A DNA stretch of 64,000 bases from Mucilaginibacter rigui (GTDB lineage: Bacteria; Bacteroidota; Bacteroidia; Sphingobacteriales; Sphingobacteriaceae): assembly GCF_014773275.1 (NCBI RefSeq), contig NZ_JACWMW010000003.1:1-64000 (forward strand). The letters are read 5' to 3'. Made by a program: the position numbers and the translations under genes. The notes under the pieces were generated by a model. The model had not been told where the DNA came from. It searched no databases and saw only the letters and a program-made list of their open reading frames with translations. Shown here in pieces: positions 44,409 through 53,211 of this stretch; within the stretch, counting starts at the first letter, position 1, and each line of letters begins with the position of its first letter.

Positions 44409-45722
44409 TTAGTCTGGTTTAGAAACCTGCGCGTCTTTTTCCACAAGCTCTTCGCGCTTAAAGTTACGAATTATAAGCCTGCTGCCGCCATTATACGTAA
44501 CATAGCTGGCCACCCAGTTAATAAATACAATAACGCGGTTACGGCCACCCATAAGCGATATCAGGTGTACAAACATCCATATAAGCCATGCAAAAAATCC
44601 CTGGAACTTTAGTTTGCCCAAATCAGCAATGGCTTTGTTACGGCCTATTGTTGCCAAAGATCCCTTATCGTTATATTTAAAGGGAGCCGTTGGTTCGCCT
44701 TTTATCAATTTATAGATGTTTTTACCCGTGGTTTCGCCCATTTGTATGGCAACCTGCGCTACACCGGGGTGGCCTTTAGGGGTTTCGTCGGTTATCATGG
44801 CGGCCACATCACCAATGGCAAATATGTTATTGCTACCCACCACGCGGCAAATGGTATCTGTTTTAATGCGGTTACCCCGCTCAATGGCGTCTTTCGATAC
44901 GCCATCGGGCACAACCCCCATCACACCGGCCGACCAGATTACGTTTTTGGTTAAGATGCTTTTACCGCCTTCAAACTTTATCTCGTTACCATCGTAGCTT
45001 TCTACTTTAACATTCAGCAATACCTCAACGCCCATTTTATGCAGAAAATCTTCGGCAGCTTTTGAACCCTCGTCAGAGAAAGGGCCTAACACCTTTGGTA
45101 AAAAGTCTACCAGGTAAACCTTCATCTCGTCTTTCGACAATTCCGGATAGTCTTTATTCAGCACGTGGTTTCGCAATTCGGCTAAGGCACCAGCAAGCTC
45201 TACACCGGTTGGGCCGGCGCCTACCAGTACAAACGCCAGGTAGGGTGCGCGTTCTTCCTTAGAGGGCTTTAAAATGGCCTCTTCCAGGTTCTGTAGCACC
45301 ATGTAGCGTAGGTTCAATGCCTCCGGGATAGATTTCATGGGCATGGCGTAATGCTCAATCTCTTTATTGCCAAAAAAATTGGTTGTCGACCCGGTTGCTA
45401 TTACCAGGTAATCGTAAGGTATTTCGCCTATACTGGTAATCACGCTATTCCGGTCTGTATCTATCCGGCTAACCTCGGCATGCCTGAACCGAAGGTTTTT
45501 TTGCCCGTCAAAATTTTTACGCAACGAGAAAGCTATCGACTCTGCCTCTAAACTACCGGTTGCCACCTGGTAAAGCAGGGGCTGAAAGGTGTGGTAGTTG
45601 TGTTTATCAATGAGTACAACTTCAACCGGTTTATCGGCAAGTTGCTTAGCCACTTGCAGGCCGCCAAAGCCGCCGCCTATAATAACTACTGTTGGGAATT
45701 TCGATTGATCAGTGGCGTTCAT
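44409..45722 (-). CDS. Type II NADH:quinone oxidoreductase-like flavoprotein
   Basis: The start was set at ATG 45722. It has an FAD-binding GGGFGGLQVA motif near the N-terminus, an NAD motif VLVGAGPTGVELAGALAEL, and the FAD-contact AIGDVAAM. The C-terminal part has a membrane-associating hydrophobic segment (FQGFFAWLIWMFVHLISLMGG). This matches single-subunit NDH-2, which passes electrons from NADH to quinone without pumping. It is in the same run as the HMG-CoA lyase-like gene. Confidence 0.9.
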   Translation of the reverse strand: MNATDQSKFPTVVIIGGGFGGLQVAKQLADKPVEVVLIDKHNYHTFQPLLYQVATGSLEAESIAFSLRKNFDGQKNLRFRHAEVSRIDTDRNSVITSIGEIPYDYLVIATGSTTNFFGNKEIEHYAMPMKSIPEALNLRYMVLQNLEEAILKPSKEERAPYLAFVLVGAGPTGVELAGALAELRNHVLNKDYPELSKDEMKVYLVDFLPKVLGPFSDEGSKAAEDFLHKMGVEVLLNVKVESYDGNEIKFEGGKSILTKNVIWSAGVMGVVPDGVSKDAIERGNRIKTDTICRVVGSNNIFAIGDVAAMITDETPKGHPGVAQVAIQMGETTGKNIYKLIKGEPTAPFKYNDKGSLATIGRNKAIADLGKLKFQGFFAWLIWMFVHLISLMGGRNRVIVFINWVASYVTYNGGSRLIIRNFKREELVEKDAQVSKPD

Positions 45723-45771
45723 AAGCAATTTGTTTATTGTTTAAACCTAAACGTGATAGTTGTAAAACAAA

Positions 45772-45800
45772 AAAGGCTCCAAATGTTCTTTGGAGCCTTT
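45772..45800. terminator. Bidirectional hairpin terminator
   Basis: The perfect 12-bp stem AAAGGCTCCAAA/TTTGGAGCCTTT, with a 5-base loop, lies between secDF and the NDH-2-like gene. Confidence 0.88.
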
Positions 45801-45820
45801 AAAATATGTGAAAGATATGT

Positions 45821-48800
45821 TTATCTCAGATCTTTCTTTCCAAAGTCGATGATAACCGGTGTGGCTACGCATATCGACGAATAAGTACCAAAAATAACAC
45901 CTATTAACAATGCGAATGAGAAACCGCGAATAACATCACCACCAAAGATGAATAATATTACCAATATCAATACCACAGTAAATGCAGTAATAATGGTGCG
46001 GCTTAGCGTATTGTTAATTGCGTGGTTAATAACCTCTTTAGGGTCATCAGTTTTAGCATGGTGCAGTTCAAGGAACTCGCGGATACGGTCAAACACTACT
46101 ACAGTATCGTTAATAGAGTAACCAATAACGGTAAGCAACGCGGCGATAAATGCCTGGTCGATATCTAAAGAGAACGGAAGGATATCTTTAAACAACGAGA
46201 AGAACGAAAGTACCAGCAACGAATCGTGCGCAGTAGCAACCATCGCACCAAGGCTGAATTGCCATTTGCGGAACCTGATCAATATGTAAGCAGAGATCAC
46301 AATAATAGCAAGGATGATAGTCCATTTTGCAGAAGCCTTAACCTCGTTTGCAATGGTAGCCTCAACTTTTTGGTGAGCCTCTATCTGTTTTGCTTCAATT
46401 TTAGTAGCCGGGTTAGTGGCCAGTGCTTTTATTAAAGCTTCCTGTACCCTCGCATCTGCATCAGGTGCATTGTCGTTGATCAGGTAGTTGGTATTGATGC
46501 TCATTTTGTTATCAGTACCATAGGTTTTAACCTCGGTACCACGGCCAAGCGTTGCATCAATAGCATCATGTATCTGCTCGGTAGTAACCGGCTTTGTAAA
46601 TTTAACAATGTAAGTGTGGCCACCACCAAAGTCAACACCGTAGTTGAAACCGCGGGTTACCATTGATATTAAACCAGCTATAATGAATATACCAGAGAAG
46701 GCATAAAATTTAAAGCGGTTTTTAACAAAGCCATAATTAGCATTTTTGAAAGTGTGCGAGCTCCATGGGCGAGAGAAAGTGATATCCCAGCCTTTTTCAA
46801 GCATAAATTCAAAGATCAACCTTGATATTAACAGTGAGCAGAACAAAGTGGTTACGATACCGATCATCAAGGTTGTTGCAAAACCCTGTATAGGACCCGA
46901 ACCGAACAAGAATAAGATAACACCTGTTAAGAATGTACTGATGTTGGCATCAAGGATAGACGGTAAAGCATGTTTAAAACCATCTGCAACCGCAATGCGG
47001 ATAGATTTACCTAAGCCAAGCTCTTCACGTACCCGCTCATAAACCAATACGTTGGCATCTACGGCAACTCCTAATATCAGGATGATACCAGCTATACCCG
47101 GCAGGGTTAGTACCGCACGGATGCTCACTAACACACCCATCAGGAAGAATACGTTGATCAATACTGCTATTACAGCTACAGTACCTGCACGTTTGTAGTA
47201 AGCAATCATGAAGATAAGGATAACCACTAAGCCTAATATGCAAGATAATAAACCAGCGCTGATAGCTTCCTGGCCTAATGACGGGCCAACAACAGCTTCG
47301 CCAATAATGCGGGCAGGTGCCGGTAAGCGGCCTGCTTTTAATACGTTGGCTAAATCTTTTGTGTCCTCAAGGGTAAAGTTACCGCCTGATATTGAAGATA
47401 CACCACCAGAAATTTCGTTTTGAACGTTAGGGGCAGAGTAAACGTTATCATCAAGTACAATGGCTATAGCTTTTTTGTTGCCACCTGCAGATGCTTCAGC
47501 AGTAATGTTTTTCCATTTCTGGGCACCCTGCTGGTTCATGTACATGGTAACCTCGTAGCCTCCTTTTAATTGGTCTACATCGTTTCGGGCATCGTTAATA
47601 ACATCGCCAGAAAGTACCGGGCCGTTTTCGGCACCAGCAAGTTTAATGGCGTATAATTCAAATACCTTTGTGTTTTTGATAGGTTTTACACCCCAAAGGA
47701 ATTTTAAGTTTTGCGGTACAACCGATTTGATATCGGCACTATGCAGGTAGTTGTTAACTTTTGCGGTATCCTTAACTGCAGCGTAACCAACGATAGGGCC
47801 GGGATTTAATTGCGGCTGGCCTGTTTGGTCCTGGTAGGTGGCCGGCGACAAAATAGCGAATAGCGGGTTTTGAGCTGCTATTTGTGTTTTGTTTAAGCCT
47901 GCAGAATCTTTTGCAGCTGGATTTGCATTTTTAAGCTTGTTTAATAATGAACTCGCTTGTTTTGCGGCGGCCGAAGTATCTTTTGAAGCAGTAGCTGCGG
48001 TAGTTGTTGCAGCCGGTTTAGCGGCGTCAGCTTTAATCGATGTATCTTTTTTAGGTGCAGCAGCTTTATTTTTTGCGGCTAATAAGCCGTTAATGTTGTT
48101 TAGTAAGCCGTAAACCTCTGTATTATCAAAAGTTTGATAAAATTCAAGCTTTGCAGAACCTTGTAAAAGTTTACGAACACGCTCTGGCTCTTTAACACCC
48201 GGTAATTCAATTAAAATACGGTTGGTGCTTTTTTGTAGCTGTATGTTTGGTTGTGTTACACCAAACTGATCAATACGGGTATGCAGTACAGTGTATGATT
48301 GTTGTACAGCTGTAGACGCCTGATCTTTCAGATAAGACTCAACATCGGCATTTGATGAATTGTATTTTAACTTGTCCTGATTGTTGCTATTGGCAAATAT
48401 GGCAGCAAGTTTGGCATTTGGGGCCAGTTTCTCATACTCATCAACAAAAAGTGTAATGTAATCCTTTTGTTCGGTTACACTTCTTTTTTGTGCATTAGCC
48501 ATCGCCTGGTTAAATGCAACATCAGCATTGTTGTTTGATAATGATTGTACCAGCTCACGTAACGAAATTTGCATCGTAACGTTCATACCACCCTTTAAGT
48601 CAAGGCCCAGGGCAAGTTCCCTATCAAGGCAATACTGGTAAGTGTGGTTGAGTACCGGATACACCGGAAGTGTAGAAACAGAATCGAGATAGGCCTTCTC
48701 CTTTTCAGAATCGCCTTTTGAATACACTTTGGCATCATTCTCAACTTTGTGTGCCACCCACGTAAATGAAAGCTGGTATAAACATACCACAGCCAGCAGA

Positions 48801-48835
48801 ATGGCGAAAAATTTAATAACCCCTTTACCTTGCAT
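45821..48835 (-). CDS. secDF: Fused protein-export membrane protein SecDF
   Basis: SecD and SecF are joined in one protein of 1004 residues. SecD features: LGLDLKGGMNVTMQ, the P1 domain and ITGAGLLSC-type helices with GVAVDANVLVYERVREEL. SecF features: YGVDFGGGHTYIVKF and GYSINDTVVVFDRIREFLE. About twelve membrane helices. It pulls exported proteins across the inner membrane using proton motive force. An Ala/Lys/Thr-rich segment of about 70 residues (around 245-325) is inserted in the SecD periplasmic part. A TAnnTTTG element lies upstream. Confidence 0.97.
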   Translation of the reverse strand: MQGKGVIKFFAILLAVVCLYQLSFTWVAHKVENDAKVYSKGDSEKEKAYLDSVSTLPVYPVLNHTYQYCLDRELALGLDLKGGMNVTMQISLRELVQSLSNNNADVAFNQAMANAQKRSVTEQKDYITLFVDEYEKLAPNAKLAAIFANSNNQDKLKYNSSNADVESYLKDQASTAVQQSYTVLHTRIDQFGVTQPNIQLQKSTNRILIELPGVKEPERVRKLLQGSAKLEFYQTFDNTEVYGLLNNINGLLAAKNKAAAPKKDTSIKADAAKPAATTTAATASKDTSAAAKQASSLLNKLKNANPAAKDSAGLNKTQIAAQNPLFAILSPATYQDQTGQPQLNPGPIVGYAAVKDTAKVNNYLHSADIKSVVPQNLKFLWGVKPIKNTKVFELYAIKLAGAENGPVLSGDVINDARNDVDQLKGGYEVTMYMNQQGAQKWKNITAEASAGGNKKAIAIVLDDNVYSAPNVQNEISGGVSSISGGNFTLEDTKDLANVLKAGRLPAPARIIGEAVVGPSLGQEAISAGLLSCILGLVVILIFMIAYYKRAGTVAVIAVLINVFFLMGVLVSIRAVLTLPGIAGIILILGVAVDANVLVYERVREELGLGKSIRIAVADGFKHALPSILDANISTFLTGVILFLFGSGPIQGFATTLMIGIVTTLFCSLLISRLIFEFMLEKGWDITFSRPWSSHTFKNANYGFVKNRFKFYAFSGIFIIAGLISMVTRGFNYGVDFGGGHTYIVKFTKPVTTEQIHDAIDATLGRGTEVKTYGTDNKMSINTNYLINDNAPDADARVQEALIKALATNPATKIEAKQIEAHQKVEATIANEVKASAKWTIILAIIVISAYILIRFRKWQFSLGAMVATAHDSLLVLSFFSLFKDILPFSLDIDQAFIAALLTVIGYSINDTVVVFDRIREFLELHHAKTDDPKEVINHAINNTLSRTIITAFTVVLILVILFIFGGDVIRGFSFALLIGVIFGTYSSICVATPVIIDFGKKDLR

Positions 48836-48887
48836 CGCGAATTAAAATATGTAATTAATTAGTTTATAAGCTTTTTAAATAAGACGG

Positions 48888-48895
48888 CAAATCTA
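48888..48895 (-). promoter_or_regulatory. -7 promoter element for secDF
   Basis: On the minus strand TAGATTTG matches TAnnTTTG, about 50 bases before the secDF start. A 9-base inverted repeat (AAAATTTCA/TGAAATTTT) at about 48899-48922 sits directly beside it and may be an operator or weak terminator. Confidence 0.5.
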
Positions 48896-48950
48896 ATAAA
48901 ATTTCACAAGCATGAAATTTTTAATTGAAACAAAATAATCTGTGTTTTTG

Positions 48951-49433
48951 TTAGCGCCGGTTTAATGTAATAAATGAGTATGGAAGCGGGTTTTTTTCGT
49001 CGGGTTCGTGATACTCCCGGCTTTCCTCATTCCATTTCAGGTAATCAATTTCGGGGAAAAACGTATCGGCCTCAAAATCCTTGTGAATAATGGTCAGGTA
49101 GATGCGGTCGGTTTTATCCATTGCCTGGCGATAGATCTCGGCACCGCCGCCAATAAATACCTCATCGTCATGTGCGCAAAGGCTCAGCCCCTCGTCTATT
49201 GATTTTACAACCTCGCAGCCCGGGATCTCGATATCCTGACGGGTAACTACAATATTACGGCGGTTTGGAAGCGGTTTACCAACCGATTCATACGTTTTAC
49301 GGCCCATAATAATGGTACGGCCCGATGTGATCTGTTTAAAATGTTTCAGATCATTCGGCATGTGCCAAAGTAACTGGTTGTTTTTGCCGATGGCATAATT
49401 TTGGGCGATTGCTACTATAATTGAGATTGTCAT
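48951..49433 (-). CDS. folA: Dihydrofolate reductase
   Basis: The start was set at ATG 49433 (MTISIIVAIAQNYAIGKNN); the frame further upstream consists of TCATTGAG-type repeats. The DHFR pattern is clear: LLWHMPNDLKHFKQIT (with the active-site Asp), TIIMGRKTYESVG, EVFIGGGAEIY and a C-terminal SFITLNRR. It makes tetrahydrofolate, needed after thymidylate synthase. It lies on the same strand as thyA, which is separated from it by a decayed cassette. Confidence 0.96.
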   Translation of the reverse strand: MTISIIVAIAQNYAIGKNNQLLWHMPNDLKHFKQITSGRTIIMGRKTYESVGKPLPNRRNIVVTRQDIEIPGCEVVKSIDEGLSLCAHDDEVFIGGGAEIYRQAMDKTDRIYLTIIHKDFEADTFFPEIDYLKWNEESREYHEPDEKNPLPYSFITLNRR

Positions 49434-49458
49434 TGAGTCATTGGGCCATTGAGTCATT
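49431..49458. repeat. TCATTGAG/TCATTGGG repeat copy upstream of folA
   Basis: The words CATTGAGTCATTGGGCCATTGAGTCATT form a short run of the octamer-type repeat also found at 50173-50219 and 51053-51145. Confidence 0.7.
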
Positions 49459-49494
49459 CGTGATTGATTATCTTAATCAATGTACTGAACTCAT

Positions 49495-49681
49495 TTAATC
49501 AGAAAGTCTTTTTAGTAATTCGTAGTCTTCTTTAATAATTTGTTTTACCCATTTACCACGTTCAATACGGGCAGCAGATTCTCTGGTTTTTATGAGCTCC
49601 GCTAATACATCAGGCAAAAGTTCTTCCGGAGTTTCATCAAGTATTCTTGTGATTGCTTTTTTAAATTTTAATAGTATCCAT
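49495..49681 (-). pseudogene. Frameshifted small helical protein gene (antitoxin-like?)
   Basis: A start with a good ribosome site (AAAAGGTG then ATG at 49681) opens MDTIKI and stops at once. Removing one A from the AAAA run at 49666-49669 gives about 61 residues continuing KKAITRILDETPEELLPD, LAELIKTRESAARI and ending LLKRLSD. The helix pair with PEELLPDVLAEL is reminiscent of DUF2281-type antitoxin proteins, but this is weak. It lies downstream of the frameshifted four-helix-bundle gene. Confidence 0.5.
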
Positions 49682-49732
49682 CACCTTTTCAGTTTATTAT
49701 AAACCCTAAGATAACAAAGTGTACCAGTTTTA

Positions 49733-50115
49733 TTAATCATTGCTTGGTTGTTCAACTATTTTCTTCCCGATATATTTAATGTAAATATTTAATTTATGGT
49801 GGATGGTTTCTAATTCTTTTAAAAGTTCTTTGTATTTATCCTGAGTAATCAGGTTTCTCAATTTGCACTTATTGAGCCCTCCCTTTGTTTCAATTAACGA
49901 TCCTCCGCTAAAGTAACAGAAGTTTTTATTTTCCTTATAATGAAATCTTCCAAAACCTTCTGCAATGTTAGCACTGATAGAGTCTGCTGATCGTGCGATT
50001 TGTTTGCCAACAGTATCTTTAGCAAAGTAATCCCATTCTAAAACCAAAAACCATATTTATTCGAAAAAGCATCTGCTAAAGTGTAAATTTCTAAATCTTC
50101 TATTGTATTACTCAT
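49733..50115 (-). pseudogene. Frameshifted four-helix-bundle (S23-like) protein gene
   Basis: An ATG at 50115 opens 25 codons (MSNTIEDLEIYTLADAFSNK) ending at a TAG at 50038-50040. The next frame continues the same fold with LVLEWDYFAKDTVGKQIA and the family motif SISANIAEGFGRFHYKEN. One extra A in the A5 run at 50046-50050 (T on the minus strand) would restore a protein of about 127 residues. The family is related to 23S rRNA intervening-sequence-encoded proteins; its function is unknown. The coding part is cut or a sequencing error is present. Confidence 0.75.
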
Positions 50116-50172
50116 TATTAAAATTGATAAGTAATAAAGAAACAAACTCTTTAAGAAATTTCAAATTCGTTT

Positions 50173-50219
50173 AATGACCCAATGACCCAATGACCCAATG
50201 ACCCAATGACCCAATGACT
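50173..50219. repeat. Tandem octamer AATGACCC, five copies plus a partial
   Basis: Five perfect AATGACCC units are followed by AATGACT; the run reaches into the last codon of thyA (stop TAG at 50218-50220 on the minus strand). Confidence 0.9.
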
Positions 50220-51039
50220 AAACCGCAACTACGCCTTTAATGTGCGGATGCGGGTCATAGTTCTCCAGCGTAAAATCTTCGTACTTAAAATCGAAAATGT
50301 TTTTCACATCCGGATTGATCTTCATGGTTGGTAGTGGCCTTGGTTCGCGGCTCAATTGCAGGCGGGCTTGCTCCAGATGGTTGTTGTAAATGTGGGCATC
50401 GCCAAAGGTGTGGATAAAGTCGCCGTAATCCAGATCGCATACCTGAGCCATCATCATGGTGAGCAGGGCATATGATGCAATGTTGAAAGGCACCCCTAAA
50501 AATATATCGGCACTGCGCTGGTAAAGTTGGCAGGATAGTTTGCCGCGTGTTTCGCCCTTCGAAGCATCGGCCGGCTGCACATAAAACTGGAACAGGCTAT
50601 GGCAGGGTGGCAGGGCCATCTGGTTAACATCGGCAACGTTCCAGGCCGATACCATAATGCGACGCGAGTCGGGGTTGTTCTTCAGTTGGTTTACCACCTG
50701 GCTTATCTGGTCAATGTGGCCGCCATCGGGTTTTGGCCAGCTGCGCCACTGGTAACCATATACCGGGCCAAGGTTGCCGTTCTCATCCGCCCACTCATCC
50801 CAAATGCGTACGCCGTTATCTTTTAAATATTTTATGTTGGTGTCGCCGGTTAAAAACCAGATCAGCTCGTGGATGATTGATTTCAGGTGTAGCTTCTTGG
50901 TGGTCACCATCGGGAAGCCGTCTTGCAGGTTAAAGCGCATCTGGTAGCCAAATACACTTAAGGTGCCTGTACCGGTGCGGTCATGCTTTTGCGCTCCGTT
51001 CTCCATCACATGCTGCATCAGGTCGAGGTACTGTTTCAT
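50218..51039 (-). CDS. thyA: Thymidylate synthase
   Basis: This is a classical ThyA with catalytic Cys146 in [11 protein letters not shown], the dUMP-binding [10 protein letters not shown] and the C-terminal IKGVVAV. It methylates dUMP to dTMP using methylene-tetrahydrofolate, making dihydrofolate for FolA. At 273 residues it is slightly longer than E. coli ThyA (264), from a short insert around [10 protein letters not shown]. It lies upstream of folA on the same strand, with about 780 bases of decayed cassette between. Confidence 0.97.
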   Translation of the reverse strand: MKQYLDLMQHVMENGAQKHDRTGTGTLSVFGYQMRFNLQDGFPMVTTKKLHLKSIIHELIWFLTGDTNIKYLKDNGVRIWDEWADENGNLGPVYGYQWRSWPKPDGGHIDQISQVVNQLKNNPDSRRIMVSAWNVADVNQMALPPCHSLFQFYVQPADASKGETRGKLSCQLYQRSADIFLGVPFNIASYALLTMMMAQVCDLDYGDFIHTFGDAHIYNNHLEQARLQLSREPRPLPTMKINPDVKNIFDFKYEDFTLENYDPHPHIKGVVAV

Positions 51040-51052
51040 TTTGTTAGTTTTT

Positions 51053-51145
51053 AGTCATTGGGTCATTCGCTTCGCTGTCATTGAGTCATTGCTTTAATCG
51101 TTCACCATCTAGCGTAATGACTCAATGACCTAATTACTCAATGAC
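51053..51145. repeat. TCATTGGG/CAATGACC inverted repeats upstream of thyA
   Basis: The words GTCATTGGGTCATT and GTCATTGAGTCATT occur first; after a gap comes the complement-type AATGACTCAATGACC and ACTCAATGACGG. They form an inverted pair with the thyA 3' octamers. Confidence 0.7.
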
Positions 51146-51234
51146 GGCGGAGCCATTCCGTTACAAATAAAAATAATCTATTTTTGGTATCCTACTGATG
51201 TGCAAAAATACATCGGGTGTTAATCAATTTCCAG

Positions 51235-52038
51235 ATGATACAATTTTCGAATGCCAAGATAAATATAGGCCTTAATATTATTGCCCGCCGCCCTGATGGT
51301 TACCACGACCTGGAAACCGTGTTTTATCCAATTAAAATTAACGACGTACTGGAGGTGATCGAGGCAGACAAACTGAGCTTCGAATCATCGGGGTTGGAGA
51401 TCCCCGGCAGGCTTGAGGATAACCTTTGCATCAGGGGGTACCATTTGCTCAAAAAAGATCACGATGTACCGCCGGTAAAAATCCATCTGCACAAAAATAT
51501 CCCGATAGGTGCGGGGCTTGGCGGAGGCTCTTCAAACGCGGCGTTCTTCATCAAGCTGATGAATGCGAATTTTGAGCTTGGCTTGTCGGCCGACCAGATG
51601 GAAGACTACGCCAGGCAGCTTGGTGCCGATTGCGCTTTCTTTATCCGTAACAGACCGGTGTTCGCGTTTGAAAAGGGAGATGAGTTTGAAGATATCAAAC
51701 TTGACCTCTCAGCCTATAAAATTGTATTGGTAATGCCAGATGAGCATGTGTCCACCGCAGAAGCGTACAGAGGCGTAAAACCGGCCCCGGTTCGTGAATC
51801 ATTATACGACCAGATAAAAACGCCCTTAACGGCATGGAGAGGGCAGATTAAGAACGATTTTGAGGGGCACATTTTCCGCGATCATCCCGTTATACGTGGC
51901 GTAAAAGCAGAGCTGTACGAGCATGGGGCCATATATGCAAGTATGAGCGGGAGTGGAGCATCGGTTTTTGGCATATTTGAGAACACACCAAACCTTGGTG
52001 GCCTGGAAGAGTTTAACCAGGTTTTTTATAACGTTTAA
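51235..52038 (+). CDS. ispE: 4-diphosphocytidyl-2-C-methyl-D-erythritol kinase
   Basis: Start ATG 51235 (MIQFSNAKINIGLNII) fits the IspE N-terminus. The GHMP-kinase motifs are NAKINIGLNI, PIGAGLGGGSSNAA and a C-terminal MSGSGASVFGIF. It phosphorylates CDP-methylerythritol in the MEP route to isoprenoids. It is transcribed divergently from thyA across the repeat region. Confidence 0.96.
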   Translation: MIQFSNAKINIGLNIIARRPDGYHDLETVFYPIKINDVLEVIEADKLSFESSGLEIPGRLEDNLCIRGYHLLKKDHDVPPVKIHLHKNIPIGAGLGGGSSNAAFFIKLMNANFELGLSADQMEDYARQLGADCAFFIRNRPVFAFEKGDEFEDIKLDLSAYKIVLVMPDEHVSTAEAYRGVKPAPVRESLYDQIKTPLTAWRGQIKNDFEGHIFRDHPVIRGVKAELYEHGAIYASMSGSGASVFGIFENTPNLGGLEEFNQVFYNV

Positions 52039-52091
52039 AAAGTAGAAGATGTGAGGTTGCCTCACATCTCAATTCTCATATCTAAAGGCAT

Positions 52092-52376
52092 CTAATCTCT
52101 ACTGATGTAATCCCGGTCTTCGTCACTTAGTGTATTTTTATCTTCTCCCTGGTGCAGGTCGTCATAGTGCTCGCTGATGTTGTACTTTTTATTTTTTGGC
52201 CGGCCAACCAGCACGCCCAAAATAAACGCAGCTACAGCCACCGCTGTTAACACAGCAACCTTCGACATGTAAACGGTGCTGAACAATATGGTGAATTTTA
52301 CTTCGTCGGTATTTTGCATGATGACGATAGTAAGCAGCACCACAATAATAAGCGCGACGATATTTTTGATACTCAT
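52092..52376 (-). CDS. LapA-like small membrane protein (DUF1049)
   Basis: The start was set at ATG 52376, which has a strong CAGGAGGAAA ribosome site just before it, unusual for this phylum; the longer frame has no such support. The protein has two membrane helices (about 5-20 and 37-57) and a basic/acidic tail, the LapA/YciS pattern (VLLTIVIMQNTDEVKFTIL). In E. coli LapAB-type proteins affect lipopolysaccharide assembly; the same role here is inference. Confidence 0.85.
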   Translation of the reverse strand: MSIKNIVALIIVVLLTIVIMQNTDEVKFTILFSTVYMSKVAVLTAVAVAAFILGVLVGRPKNKKYNISEHYDDLHQGEDKNTLSDEDRDYISRD

Positions 52377-53211
52377 AAAATTTCCTCCTGGTTTGTTTCT
52401 ACAATATGCGGTTTTTAAATCTTTTTTAAAAATGAGTGTTTTGCCGGCCACGATTTTTTGAAATCGAAAGTGAGGTTGGGGCGAAGGTTCTCAAGGCAAT
52501 CTCCTCCCCAAAAAAATGCGGAAGGTTTCATCATTAAAATTGCTACTCACATTTTTTCTATTACAAATTTTTCGGCCGCCTTTTCGCCATCATGATGGCA
52601 AGGTGTGATTTGGGCAACGTGAATTTTTAGCGCTTTTTTTCATGCGAAAATCAAATTCTGTATACGTGTTTGCTACTCCTGCCAATTTTATTAAAATATA
52701 ACTTTATAAGTTCAGTACACTTTAACTAAAATCTTACCTCAGTTTTGATTGGTAAATTATTACCTTATTTAATCTGTAATAAATACCTCATTTATAAATA
52801 AATAAATGCTTTTTTTACTAACTATAAAATCAAATACTAATTTAATTAGTATTTTGGATTTTTGAAAGTGTTATTTATTTATATAATTACATTTATTAAA
52901 ACTTATAAATATCTGATTATCAAATTATTATAAATTAATTATAATTGGTAATTTTACTTTTAAAATTGAAATTAAAGCTAAATATATGGCATGTTTATAA
53001 CTTTAGTCATATTTAGCACTCAATACACTAATTGATTTTTTAATTTGCCCCGGTTTCGATCGTAAATGTTTTTACGTGACATAACCACCCTGAAAATTAT
53101 AATGGCTTAAACAGCCTTAAAATGCCTTGAGAATTGGAGGTGTGCTTTGCCCCTACCCCCGGGAAAAGGGCGACATTTGACAGAGATTATCAGAAAGATG
53201 GAGAGCTTAAT
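52377..53211. other. Long gene-free, AT-rich stretch
   Basis: About 830 bases without a supported ORF. From about 52680 to 53060 the sequence is strongly AT-rich (ATTTATAAATAA-type words), far more than the surroundings. A perfect 14-base palindrome GCCATCATGATGGC is at 52586-52599. No RNA gene fold or promoter was recognised. Confidence 0.6.

Noticed and set aside
44163..44612. Plus-strand ORF across the HMG-CoA lyase and NDH-2-like genes
   Set aside because: It spans the 3' and 5' ends of two well-supported minus-strand genes and shows no motif.
50173..50219. Possible replication-origin iterons (AATGACCC copies)
   Set aside because: The units are perfectly contiguous octamers touching a gene end, with no replication gene or DnaA-type boxes nearby; a slippage repeat explains them better.
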